DNA from: DASPFV01 sp035620975
GTDB taxonomy: Bacteria > Acidobacteriota > Vicinamibacteria > Vicinamibacterales > 2-12-FULL-66-21
Assembly: GCA_035620975.1 (NCBI GenBank)
Contig: DASPFV010000252.1
Coordinates: forward strand, 1 to 36,529
DNA: 36,529 nt
Reading direction: 5' to 3'
A model generated the notes under the pieces. The model saw only the letters and a list, made by a program, of their open reading frames with translations. It was not told the DNA's origin and ran no database searches. This document shows, in pieces, positions 25,271 to 34,871 of this stretch; positions within the stretch are counted from its first letter, which is position 1; each line of letters starts with the position of its first letter. Made by a program: the position numbers and the translations under genes.

Positions 25271-25657
25271 TCAGAGCGAGAGGATCCCGAGCCGCAGGGC
25301 GCGCCGCACCGCGTCCGTCCTGTTGATCGCGCCGAGCTTGGAACAGATCGCGGCAACGTGGAACTTCACCGTCTGATCGCTGATGTGCAGCCGCTCGGCC
25401 ACACCGCGGTTGGAACAGCCGTCCGCGACGAGCTCCAGCACTTCGCGCTCACGGGCCGTGAGCGGCTCGAGCAGCATGCCTTCTCCGCTGTCGAAGATCG
25501 TGCTTGGGCCTGCCGCGATCAGCCAGGCGTCGGTCTGGACCCCCGCCGCCCGGGCGGACTCAATCGTGGCGGCCTCGCCCGCGATTTCGAGACTGTCGCC
25601 GACCAGGGCGCGCAGCCGGCGCCGCGCGGGCTCAGCCCCTACGAGGACGACTCTCAT
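25271..25657 (-). CDS. LuxR-type transcriptional regulator with shortened receiver-like domain
   Basis: A 128-residue protein. The C-terminal half (66-125; LTAREREVLELVADGCSNRGVAERLHISDQTVKFHV) is a clear LuxR/NarL helix-turn-helix. The N-terminal 55-60 residues start like a response-regulator receiver (MRVVLVGAEPARRRLRALV) but are about half the usual length and lack the phosphorylated Asp and its acidic pocket. It is therefore unlikely to be a normal phosphorylation-controlled regulator. It may dimerise or sense by contact, perhaps with the HtrA-like protein encoded 25 bases upstream on the same strand. Confidence 0.85.
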   Translation of the reverse strand: MRVVLVGAEPARRRLRALVGDSLEIAGEAATIESARAAGVQTDAWLIAAGPSTIFDSGEGMLLEPLTAREREVLELVADGCSNRGVAERLHISDQTVKFHVAAICSKLGAINRTDAVRRALRLGILSL

Positions 25658-25682
25658 GCATCCGGGACGGCGGACACAGCCG

Positions 25683-26585
25683 TCAGGCGGGCCGGCGTTC
25701 CCCGACCGTCACCTGCAGGTCCACGATCACTCCTCCTCTTATGACGCGGAGCACGACCGTTTGTCCCACCCGGGCGCCGACGAGCAGACCCAGAAGCTCG
25801 TCCGGGGAGGCGATCGGATGGCCATCGAGCTCCAGCAGACAGTCTCCGGTCAATACTCCGGCCGCATCGGCCGGGCTGTCGGGCGAGACGCCCACGACGA
25901 GGACTGCGCGCTCGCGCCCTGCAACCGCCTGCTGCCGTCGATCCAGTCCGACTGTCTGGCCGCCGACGCCCAGATAGCCCAGTCTGGGTCGTCCATGCTG
26001 CAGGACGGCCGCGGCAGTTTCCCAGGCGATTGACGCCGGAATGACCACGCCGAGGCCCCGGATCGACGCAGCCGTGGCCACGCCGGCCAGTCGGCCGCCC
26101 GCCGTGACGAATGCGCCACCCGCGAATCCCGAGTGCATCGGAGCCGTCGTCCGGATGATCTGCTCGATGGACTGCCCCCGGCCCGTTTTCAAGGGACCTC
26201 CGATGACGGCGACGAGCCCCGCAGATGCGGTGATGGCATTGCTCCACGATCGTCCGATCGCGAGCGCCAGCTCGCCCGTGCGGACCGGCAGTTCAGCGAT
26301 GGCCGCCGGCTCGAGTCCCAGCTCGGGTCCCTTGAGGACCGCCAGGCCGGTGGCGGGGTCCCAACCCGAGAGTTCGGTCCTGACGGACCGTCCGTCGGGG
26401 GTCCGGACGATCGGGCTCTCCTCGCGCCCGAGCCCCCGGGTGGTGGTCAGAATGGTGTCCGCCGCATACACGACGCCACTCGAAGGCCGGCGGCCACCCT
26501 GCACCTGAATCACTGACGCTGCCATGGTCTCGACGATGTCGGCGAGGTGTGTGGAGAGATCGACGAGGGTTGAAGTCGTGCCCAT
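25683..26585 (-). CDS. HtrA/DegP-like pseudoprotease with PDZ domain
   Basis: A 300-residue protein with the S1C (HtrA) trypsin-like fold followed by one PDZ domain (about 203-296, beginning LGYLGVGG). All three catalytic positions are changed. The His of ILTNxH is Arg (ILTTTR, R50). The Asp of the D-L-A-V-L motif is Gly (TGLAVLK, G80). The Ser of GNSGG is Ala (GFAGG, A155). No signal peptide is visible, so it is probably cytoplasmic. It cannot be a working serine protease and is more likely a binding or scaffold protein. It is the first gene of a minus-strand group with the short LuxR regulator and perhaps DUF4159. Confidence 0.85.
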   Translation of the reverse strand: MGTTSTLVDLSTHLADIVETMAASVIQVQGGRRPSSGVVYAADTILTTTRGLGREESPIVRTPDGRSVRTELSGWDPATGLAVLKGPELGLEPAAIAELPVRTGELALAIGRSWSNAITASAGLVAVIGGPLKTGRGQSIEQIIRTTAPMHSGFAGGAFVTAGGRLAGVATAASIRGLGVVIPASIAWETAAAVLQHGRPRLGYLGVGGQTVGLDRRQQAVAGRERAVLVVGVSPDSPADAAGVLTGDCLLELDGHPIASPDELLGLLVGARVGQTVVLRVIRGGVIVDLQVTVGERRPA

Positions 26586-26658
26586 GGCCTGATTCTGGAG
26601 CGGTCAGGGACCTGGCACATCACCCGATCGGGCAGGCGGCGCGGGAGGGGCCGCTCCT

Positions 26659-26677
26659 CCGGCCTTGACATGGCCGG
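26659..26677 (+). promoter_or_regulatory. Dyad containing TTGACA in the divergent gap
   Basis: CCGGCC and GGCCGG flank TTGACAT between the HtrA-like gene and the rhodanese gene. TTGACA (26665-26670) is a perfect -35 box, but no good -10 follows at 17 bases. It may be an operator for the divergent pair. Confidence 0.35.
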
Positions 26678-26701
26678 CCTCCACCCGCGAGCATCAGCCG
26701 G

Positions 26702-27061
26702 ATGGTCGAGAGCGGAGCCAAATCGCCACCGGATAGTCCCGGCGCTGTCACGCCCCACGACCTGCATGCGCTCATCGGCGCAGGCCAGGCGCCGGTAGTC
26801 GTCGACGTGCGAACAGCCGCCGAGTACGCAGCCGGCCACGTCCCGGGGGCGCTCAACCTGCCTTTGGCCTCAGTCTGGAAGCGGGCGTCGCAGCTGCCCA
26901 CCGAGCGGGAGCAACCCATGATCGTGTACTGCGGCCACGGGCCGCGCGCACGACTGGCGGCCGCCCTGCTGCGATATCGTGGCTTCCGGCGCGTCGTCTT
27001 TCTCCAGGGACACATGACCGGCTGGCGCCGAGCAGGCCTGCCCGAAGAGCACGCGGGCTGA
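26702..27061 (+). CDS. Rhodanese-like sulfurtransferase domain protein
   Basis: A 119-residue single rhodanese domain. VVVDVRTAAEYAAGHVPGALNLP (32-54) is the usual first half, and the active-site loop YCGHGPRA holds the persulfide-forming C77 with R82. It should carry sulfane sulfur in the cytoplasm; the acceptor is unknown. Its stop overlaps the next start codon as TGATG, so it is coupled to the STAS gene. No ribosome-binding site is clear before ATG 26702. Confidence 0.9.
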   Translation: MVESGAKSPPDSPGAVTPHDLHALIGAGQAPVVVDVRTAAEYAAGHVPGALNLPLASVWKRASQLPTEREQPMIVYCGHGPRARLAAALLRYRGFRRVVFLQGHMTGWRRAGLPEEHAG

Positions 27062-27438
27062 TGGATACGCAGATGCACTGGACGGAGATCAACCTTCGGT
27101 CCGCGGACGGCGCCATCGTGCTCGACCTGCGCGGACACCTGACGCTTTCAGACGAGGAGCAACGGCTCATGCTCCGGATCGGCGAGCTGGCCGCGCAGGG
27201 GCACCAGCGCTTCCTGCTGAACCTGGCGCAGGTGTCCTACATCGACAGCACCGGCATCGGCGAAATCGTCGGCGCCTACACTCGCGTGAGACGCCAGGGC
27301 GGGCAGCTGGCGATCTCCAACGCAGGCCCTCGCGTGCGTGAGGTGCTGCAGGCCACCAGTCTCGACACCGTGCTGCAGCTGTTCGAGCGGGAAGAGGACG
27401 CGTTGCGCAGCCTCCAGCCGGGCGGGCAGCATGGCTAG
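27061..27438 (+). CDS. STAS-domain anti-sigma factor antagonist
   Basis: A 125-residue STAS domain of the SpoIIAA/RsbV type. The phosphorylation motif IDSTGIGEIV gives S63 with D62 before it. A normal member would bind an anti-sigma factor when unphosphorylated and free a sigma factor. No partner kinase, phosphatase or sigma gene lies in this window. It overlaps the rhodanese stop by one base, a pairing I do not know as a standard module. Confidence 0.9.
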   Translation: MDTQMHWTEINLRSADGAIVLDLRGHLTLSDEEQRLMLRIGELAAQGHQRFLLNLAQVSYIDSTGIGEIVGAYTRVRRQGGQLAISNAGPRVREVLQATSLDTVLQLFEREEDALRSLQPGGQHG

Positions 27439-27489
27439 CGCGCACAGCAAGGCGCGCGTCGGGCGGAGCCTTACGTCAGGGTCAGCCTG

Positions 27490-27855
27490 ATGCCGAGGCT
27501 CATCTCCGCTCCCACCGTCATCGAAGCCGCCGGGAACAAGCCCAAGCGCATCGAGGAGTACTCCGGGCTCGTCAATACAGGAGACGTCAGTGTCAGCGTG
27601 GCGCGGATGGTGTCGCCAGGCGGCTGGGAAGAACCCGGCCAGCGCCCGGAGTTCGAGGAGATTACGGTCGTGCTCCGCGGCCTGCTCAGGGTCGAGCACC
27701 GGGACGGCGTGATTGACGTCCGGGCCGGACAGGCGGTCGTGACGGCACCGGGCGAGTGGGTCCGCTACAGTACACCGCTGCCGGAAGGGGCGGAGTACGT
27801 AGCCGTCTGCCTACCGGCCTTCTCGCCAGACACGGTTCACCGCGACCCACCATAG
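27490..27855 (+). CDS. Small single-domain cupin lacking metal-binding histidines
   Basis: A 121-residue cupin-like protein. The beta-barrel motifs are visible as EFEEITVVLRGLLRVEH (54-70) and DVRAGQAVVTAPGEWVRYS (76-94). The usual HxH...E and late His ligands of metal cupins are missing or replaced by Gln, Arg, Glu and Val. It may bind no metal, or use Glu ligands as some EutQ-like cupins do. It lies 51 bases after the STAS gene and probably belongs to the same transcript. Confidence 0.82.
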   Translation: MPRLISAPTVIEAAGNKPKRIEEYSGLVNTGDVSVSVARMVSPGGWEEPGQRPEFEEITVVLRGLLRVEHRDGVIDVRAGQAVVTAPGEWVRYSTPLPEGAEYVAVCLPAFSPDTVHRDPP

Positions 27856-27945
27856 CGGTCGAGCCTGTCAGCCGCCCCAAGCCTGCGCTTCCGGGCATTC
27901 GGTTGAGGCACCGGTTCTTGAAAGGACCTCTGCCAGGAGGTCCCG

Positions 27946-28149
27946 ATGAATCGTGACGAACTCAAGGGCAAAGGTGAGCAGTTGAAGGGTCGGATCAAGC
28001 AGGGAGTGGGGGACCTGACCGACAACGAGCGAATGCACGACGAAGGTGTAGCCGACGAAACGGCCGGTGAGGTCCAGGAGGGATTCGGCCGTGCGCGGAG
28101 AAAGGTCGGCGAAGCCATCGAGGACGTCGGCGATCGTGTGAAGGACTAG
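27946..28149 (+). CDS. CsbD family stress protein
   Basis: A 67-residue, very hydrophilic and charged protein with the start MNRDELKGKGEQLKGRIKQGVGDLT typical of CsbD. Members are induced by general stress (sigma-B in Bacillus) and are of unknown mechanism, probably disordered in solution. AGGAGGT lies just before the ATG and is the strongest ribosome-binding site of the accessory block. It is the last gene of the rhodanese-STAS-cupin group before the ribosomal promoter. Confidence 0.92.
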   Translation: MNRDELKGKGEQLKGRIKQGVGDLTDNERMHDEGVADETAGEVQEGFGRARRKVGEAIEDVGDRVKD

Positions 28150-28177
28150 CGCCCCGCCGACCCACAGTGGCTGAGCT

Positions 28178-28205
28178 CGGGTGGGCTGCCGTCGCAGCCC
28201 ACCCG
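28178..28205 (+). terminator. Strong hairpin after csbD
   Basis: GGGTGGGCTGC (28179-28189) pairs perfectly with GCAGCCCACCC (28194-28204) around CGTC, extended by one C-G pair. There is no T-run, so it may stop transcription weakly or protect the 3' end. Confidence 0.55.
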
Positions 28206-28228
28206 GGCCGGCGTCCGGCTGCCCGGAC

Positions 28229-28257
28229 TTGATCCGGACCCACCCGTTTGTTATATT
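28229..28257 (+). promoter_or_regulatory. Sigma-70 type promoter of the rpsL operon
   Basis: TTGATC (28229-28234) and TATATT (28252-28257) are separated by exactly 17 bases, in a short AT-rich patch. Transcription would start near 28264, leaving a leader of about 270 bases before rpsL. Confidence 0.75.
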
Positions 28258-28534
28258 TGCAAGGTTCTGGTCGGCCCTGGGACACCCTATCTAGGGCCCG
28301 AATCCAAGACGCGGCTCAGAAGGTGGTTCCCTGAGCGGGAGCGCCGGGCCGTATCGCACGCGCCTCGGCTCGAGGCGCCGCCGACATCAACTCTATAGGG
28401 TAAGTCAGTTCCCGGTGCCGGACCGCGACGCGGTTCCCTAGGCCGGGAGCACCAGGCCGAGGTCGCGCGTTCGACACGTGCGTTCGGCGAGTCGTGTTTG
28501 CGCCCCGTGCCGTCGCGGGGCGCCGGGAGAGACC
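28258..28534 (+). promoter_or_regulatory. Long structured leader before rpsL
   Basis: No open frame with a credible start fills this stretch. It has a perfect hairpin GCGCCTCG/CGAGGCGC (28360-28378, loop GCT) and a CCCTA-TC-TAGGG dyad near 28289. An autoregulatory or anti-termination role is possible but not shown by sequence. Confidence 0.4.
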
Positions 28535-28909
28535 GTGCCGACGATCAGCCAGCTCGTGCGCAAGGGCCGGGACAAGGTCCTGACGAAGACGAAGAGCCCG
28601 GCGCTGCAGGACAGCCCGCAGAAGCGGGGCGTCTGTGTCCGCGTGTTCACGCAGACGCCAAAGAAGCCGAACTCCGCGCTCCGCAAAGTCGCGCGCGTCC
28701 GGCTCACGAACGGGATCGAGGTCACGACCTACATTCCGGGCGTCGGACACAACCTGCAGGAGCACTCGCTCGTGCTGATCCGGGGCGGCCGTGTGAAGGA
28801 CCTTCCCGGCGTCCGCTACCACGTGGTGCGCGGCACGCTCGACGCGGTGGGCGTCCAGGGCCGCAAGCAGGGGCGCTCGAAGTACGGCGCCAAGCGGCCG
28901 AAGGGGTAG
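28535..28909 (+). CDS. rpsL: 30S ribosomal protein S12
   Basis: A 124-residue decoding-centre protein. PTISQLVRKGR is the normal start, and TPKKPNSALRKVARVRL and RVKDLPGVRYHVVRG are conserved. The lysines at the usual streptomycin-resistance positions (PKKPNS and RVKDLPG) are unchanged, which predicts sensitivity. GTG 28535 follows GGAGAG at 28525-28530. A longer frame from 28478 adds a Cys/Arg-rich stretch not found in S12. It opens the rpsL-rpsG-fusA operon. Confidence 0.97.
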   Translation: MPTISQLVRKGRDKVLTKTKSPALQDSPQKRGVCVRVFTQTPKKPNSALRKVARVRLTNGIEVTTYIPGVGHNLQEHSLVLIRGGRVKDLPGVRYHVVRGTLDAVGVQGRKQGRSKYGAKRPKG

Positions 28910-28920
28910 GGACGCGAACG

Positions 28921-28934
28921 CTGAAAGCTGAAAG
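28921..28934 (+). repeat. 7-bp repeat CTGAAAG before rpsG
   Basis: Two exact CTGAAAG units followed by AAGAAG lie between rpsL and rpsG. It is related to the GCTGGAA arrays before the S10-operon genes. Confidence 0.55.
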
Positions 28935-28952
28935 AAGAAGCAGAACAACACC

Positions 28953-29426
28953 ATGCCACGCAGACGTGAGATTCCGAAGCGCGAAGTGCCCCTCGACCCG
29001 CTCTACAGCAGCTCGCTGGTGACCAAGTTCATCAGCACGCTCATGCGCGACGGCAAGCGCAGCACGGCCGAGCGGATCATGTACGGCAGCCTGGCCACCA
29101 TCCAGGAGAAGACGGGCGACGACCCGCTGAAGGTGTTCAAGAAGGCGGTCGAGAACGTCAAGCCTGCCCTCGAGGTGAAGTCGCGGCGCGTGGGGGGGTC
29201 CAACTACCAGGTGCCGGTGGAAGTCAATCCCAACCGGCGCCTCTCGTTGAGCATCCGGTGGCTCGTCGGCTACGCGCGCGCCCGCGGCGACGGCAAGACC
29301 ATGCAGGAGAAGCTCGCGAACGAGCTGATGGACGCCGCGAACCTCCGGGGAGGAGCGGTCAAGAAGCGCGAGGACACGCACCGGATGGCCGAGGCCAACA
29401 AGGCCTTCGCCCACTATCGCTGGTAG
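28953..29426 (+). CDS. rpsG: 30S ribosomal protein S7
   Basis: A 157-residue primary assembly protein of the 30S head. MPRRREIPKREVPLDPLYSS, RSTAERIMYGS, VGGSNYQVPVEV and REDTHRMAEANKAFAHYRW are all typical. The gap from rpsL is 43 bases. In E. coli S7 represses its operon by binding the rpsL-rpsG gap, but the gap here has mainly a short repeat and no obvious copy of that site. Confidence 0.97.
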   Translation: MPRRREIPKREVPLDPLYSSSLVTKFISTLMRDGKRSTAERIMYGSLATIQEKTGDDPLKVFKKAVENVKPALEVKSRRVGGSNYQVPVEVNPNRRLSLSIRWLVGYARARGDGKTMQEKLANELMDAANLRGGAVKKREDTHRMAEANKAFAHYRW

Positions 29427-29442
29427 CGCCGAGGCGCGGGCG

Positions 29443-29462
29443 GGCGGGGGTGGGGCCCCGCC
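29443..29462 (+). promoter_or_regulatory. Hairpin in the rpsG-fusA gap
   Basis: GGCGGGG (29443-29449) and CCCCGCC (29456-29462) form a stem with loop GTGGGG. No T-run follows. The role is unknown. Confidence 0.4.
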
Positions 29463-29519
29463 ACCAGGAAGCAAGCTGACGCCGTGACGGCGCAGCACCC
29501 CACGACGCGGAACCGAGCA

Positions 29520-31976
<2,457 letters not shown>

Positions 31977-31979
31977 CGC

Positions 31980-32012
31980 TCCCAGCTGGACGCTGGAAGC
32001 CGGAAGCTGGGA
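31980..32012 (+). promoter_or_regulatory. Hairpin built from GCTGGAA-type repeats before rplC
   Basis: TCCCAGCT (31980-31987) and AGCTGGGA (32005-32012) pair perfectly. The loop and the bases after it contain GCTGGAAGCCGGAAGCTGGGAAGCC, ending at the rplC ATG. Confidence 0.5.
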
Positions 32013-32016
32013 AGCC

Positions 32017-32718
32017 ATGCTGACAGGCCTCATCGGACGGAAAGTCGGGATGACCCAGATCTTCGGCCCGGACGGCACCGTCGTGCCGGGCACGGTGATC
32101 AAGGCAGGACCCTGCGTGGTCGTGCAGGCGAAGACGGCCGCCACCGACGGGTACGAGTCGGTGCAGCTCGGGCTCGTCGAGGATCGGCCCGCGCGGGTGG
32201 GCAAGCCGCTGGCCGGCCACTATCGCAAGGCGGGCGTGCCGCCGACGCGCGTGCGCCGCGAAGTCAAGCTCGCGAAGGGCGCCGAGCCGCTCAAGGCGGG
32301 CGACCAGGTGCTCGTCAACAGCGTGTTCGCGAACGGCGAGCGCGTGGACGTGATCGGGATCAGCCGCGGCAAGGGCTTCCAGGGGGTGGTGAAGCGGCAC
32401 CACTTCCGCGGCGGCGCGGCGACGCACGGCTCGATGTTCCACCGCGCGCCGGGCTCGATCGGCGCCTCGTCGTTTCCCTCGCGCGTCGTGAAGGGCATGC
32501 GCGCGGCGGGCCGGATGGGCGCGGATCGCGTGACCACGCGAAATTTGAAGGTCGTCCAGGTCGACGGGGACAACCACCTCCTGGTCGTGCGCGGGTCGGT
32601 GCCGGGCGCACCCGGTGGCTACGTCGTGATTCGGAAGGCCGTGGCCGCCAAGCCGGAGCCGCAGGTGCAGCCGGAGAAGCCGGCCAAGGGCGTGAAGGTG
32701 GCGAAGCCGAGGAAGTAG
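32017..32718 (+). CDS. rplC: 50S ribosomal protein L3
   Basis: A 233-residue early-assembly protein of the large subunit. GLIGRKVGMTQIF at the N-terminus, the GKGFQGVVKRHHFRGG loop and GSIGASSFPSRVVKGMRAAGRMG are family signatures. It is about 20 residues longer than E. coli L3 because of a C-terminal Lys/Pro-rich tail (about residues 207-233) that probably contacts rRNA or is disordered. It is the second gene of the S10 operon. The 40-base gap before it forms a hairpin. Confidence 0.97.
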   Translation: MLTGLIGRKVGMTQIFGPDGTVVPGTVIKAGPCVVVQAKTAATDGYESVQLGLVEDRPARVGKPLAGHYRKAGVPPTRVRREVKLAKGAEPLKAGDQVLVNSVFANGERVDVIGISRGKGFQGVVKRHHFRGGAATHGSMFHRAPGSIGASSFPSRVVKGMRAAGRMGADRVTTRNLKVVQVDGDNHLLVVRGSVPGAPGGYVVIRKAVAAKPEPQVQPEKPAKGVKVAKPRK

Positions 32719-32802
32719 GACGCCGCTCTCAGCGTCCAGCTCCCCGGTCCCGCTCGTGCGAACCGCACGGCCCGACACGGCAGCTGGGGCTGGCAGCCGG
32801 CC

Positions 32803-32813
32803 GCTGGAAGCTG
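32803..32813 (+). repeat. GCTGGAA-type repeat before rplD
   Basis: GCTGGAAGCTG ends three bases before the start codon. Looser GCTGG units precede it from about 32780. Confidence 0.55.
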
Positions 32814-32816
32814 ACC

Positions 32817-33437
32817 ATGCAGATTGACATCGTCAACGGCAACAACGAGAAGGTCGGGGCGCTCGAGCTGGACGACCGGCTGTTCGGCGGTCGCGTGAAG
32901 ACGGATTTGATCTGGGAGGCCGTCGTCCAGGAGAACGCGTCGAAGCGGCGCGGCACGCACGCGACCAAGAACCGGGCCCTGGTCAGCGGCAGCGGCAAAA
33001 AGCCCTGGCGGCAGAAGGGCACCGGCCGCGCCCGGGTCGGCGAGATCCGCAACCCGCTCTGGCGGAAGGGGGGCACCGTGTTCGGTCCGCAGCCGCGCAG
33101 CTATGCGTACGAGCTGCCGACGAAGGTCCGGCGAGGCGCGCTCCGGGCCGCGCTCGCCCAGAAGCTCCGCGACGGCGGGATCGTGGTCGTCGATCGGCTC
33201 GAGACCGCGGATCGGAAGACGAAGACCACGGCCGAGATGCTGAAGCGGATCGGCGTCACGGGCAAGACGCTCGTGATCGACGTGAAGCCCGACGGGGGGT
33301 TCGCGCGGTCGGCGCGGAACATCGCCGGCCTGCGGCTGGTCGAGAGCGCGAAAGTGACGGCGCGCGACGTGATGGATACACACCGGATCGTGGCCACGCG
33401 CGAGGCGCTCGAGAAGTTGCAGCAGGCGTTGGCGTAG
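32817..33437 (+). CDS. rplD: 50S ribosomal protein L4
   Basis: A 206-residue protein that lines the exit tunnel and represses the S10 operon in E. coli. The extended loop includes NRALVSGSGKKPWRQKGTGRARVGEIRNPLWRKGG, with GTGRARVG as signature. The length is normal. The gap from rplC is 98 bases, long for this operon. Confidence 0.97.
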   Translation: MQIDIVNGNNEKVGALELDDRLFGGRVKTDLIWEAVVQENASKRRGTHATKNRALVSGSGKKPWRQKGTGRARVGEIRNPLWRKGGTVFGPQPRSYAYELPTKVRRGALRAALAQKLRDGGIVVVDRLETADRKTKTTAEMLKRIGVTGKTLVIDVKPDGGFARSARNIAGLRLVESAKVTARDVMDTHRIVATREALEKLQQALA

Positions 33438-33521
33438 AACACGGTCGCCGTTCCCGACTCGACGGCTCGGGGAGTCCGCATGCCGTGCGATCCCTCGCAG
33501 CGCGCGAGCCGCCGGGATCGG

Positions 33522-33540
33522 GCTGGAAGCTGGAAGCTGA
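33522..33540 (+). repeat. GCTGGAA 7-bp array before rplW
   Basis: GCTGGAA, GCTGGAA, GCTGA in exact register ends one base before the rplW ATG. Confidence 0.75.
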
Positions 33541-33541
33541 C

Positions 33542-33832
33542 ATGAAACTGACAGACGTCATTCGCCGGCCGCTCGTGACCGAGAAGACGACGCTGCTGCG
33601 CGAAGACCAGCGCACGGTCGTGTTCGAGGTAGCTGCGGGCGCCACGAAGGTGGACATCAAGCGGGCGGTCGAGAAGCTGCTCGGCTCGAAGGTCGACAGC
33701 GTGCGCACCGCGATCGCCCACGGCAAGTTCAAGCGCCAGGGACGCTTCATCGGCCAGCGCCCGGACTGGAAGAAGGCGTACGTGAAGCTGCGGGACGGCG
33801 AGAGGATTCCCGAGTTCCTGGAAGGGGCTTGA
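33542..33832 (+). CDS. rplW: 50S ribosomal protein L23
   Basis: A 96-residue protein at the tunnel exit, where trigger factor and SRP dock. TDVIRRPLVTEKTT starts the domain, and KVDIKRAVEKLLGSKVDSVRTAI and GRFIGQRPDWKKAYVKL follow. ATG 33542 gives the usual length. A longer frame from 33485 would translate the upstream repeat as GWKLEAD and has no match to L23. A 104-base gap separates it from rplD. Confidence 0.96.
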   Translation: MKLTDVIRRPLVTEKTTLLREDQRTVVFEVAAGATKVDIKRAVEKLLGSKVDSVRTAIAHGKFKRQGRFIGQRPDWKKAYVKLRDGERIPEFLEGA

Positions 33833-33976
33833 CGACCGGGGTGACGATACACAACCAGTGCTGCTTCTGCGGCCCGGCCCGATGAGACGTGCAGGGCTGT
33901 TCTCGCGGCGTCCTGCGTAGGCGGTGACCCGGCCGCGAGCGGCTCGATCAGCTGCGCGGTGGTGCCCACGACCGGA

Positions 33977-33991
33977 GTGGAAGCTGGAAGC
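33977..33991 (+). repeat. GTGGAAGCTGGAAGC repeat before rplB
   Basis: Two near-units of GCTGGAA lie 17 bases before the rplB ATG in a 176-base gap that has no open frame with a credible start. Confidence 0.55.
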
Positions 33992-34008
33992 GTTCGAGGA
34001 TCAGGAAG

Positions 34009-34833
34009 ATGCCCATTCGCAAGTACAAGCCGACGTCGGCGGGGCGGCGGTTTCAGACGGTGCAGGTGTTCGAGGAGATCACCGCGACCGAGCCGTACAA
34101 GCCGCTGACCGAGCCGAATCGCAAGTCGGGCGGCCGGAACAACCGCGGAGAGCTGACGTCCTGGTGGCGCGGCGGCGGGCACAAGCGCGCGTACCGCCTC
34201 ATCGATTTCAAGCGTGACAAGCGCGATATCCCGGCGAAGGTCTCCACGGTGGAGTACGACCCGAACCGGTCGGCCCGGATCGCGCTGCTGACATACGCGG
34301 ACGGCGAAAAGCGGTACATCCTGCAGCCGTTCGGCCTCAAGGTGGGGGACTCGATCGTCTCCGGCGAGAACGTGGACATCCTGCCGGGCAACGCGCTGCC
34401 GCTCAAGAACATCCCGCTCGGGACGATGGTGCACAACGTCGAGCTGAAGCCGGGGAAGGGCGGGCAGATCGCGCGGAGCGCGGGGTCGTCGGTTCAGGTG
34501 GTGGCCAAGGAAGGCGAGTACGCCTCCGTCAAGCTGCCATCGGGGGAGATCCGGAAGATCAACATCGAGTGTCTCGCCACGGTGGGGCAGGTCGGCAACG
34601 TCGACCACGAGAACGTGGCGATCGGCAAGGCCGGGCGGAGCCGGTGGCTCGGCAGGCGCCCGCACGTGCGCGGCGTGGCCATGAACCCGGTCGACCACCC
34701 GCTCGGCGGGGGCGAGGGCAAGACGTCGGGTGGCCGGCACCCGGTGTCGCCGTGGGGCCAGCCGACGAAGGGGTTCAAGACCCGGAACCGCAAGGCCACG
34801 GATCGGTTCATCGTCCAGCGAAGAAAGAAATAG
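34009..34833 (+). CDS. rplB: 50S ribosomal protein L2
   Basis: A 274-residue core protein needed for subunit joining and peptidyl transfer. IRKYKPTSAGRRFQTV starts it, and the C-terminal motif RGVAMNPVDHPLGGGEGKTSGGRHP carries the conserved His close to the peptidyl-transferase centre. The length is normal. The 176-base gap before it is the longest in the operon and holds no gene I can support. Confidence 0.97.
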   Translation: MPIRKYKPTSAGRRFQTVQVFEEITATEPYKPLTEPNRKSGGRNNRGELTSWWRGGGHKRAYRLIDFKRDKRDIPAKVSTVEYDPNRSARIALLTYADGEKRYILQPFGLKVGDSIVSGENVDILPGNALPLKNIPLGTMVHNVELKPGKGGQIARSAGSSVQVVAKEGEYASVKLPSGEIRKINIECLATVGQVGNVDHENVAIGKAGRSRWLGRRPHVRGVAMNPVDHPLGGGEGKTSGGRHPVSPWGQPTKGFKTRNRKATDRFIVQRRKK

Positions 34834-34871
34834 CGCCTGCGAGCCGGAACGGAAGGCACACAGAGTCATTT

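Noticed and set aside
25683..26585. Active DegP-type periplasmic protease
   Set aside because: All three catalytic residues are replaced and there is no signal peptide.
33833..34008. Small gene in the rplW-rplB gap
   Set aside because: No start codon with a ribosome-binding site and no coding bias. The sequence ends in a GCTGGAA-type repeat.
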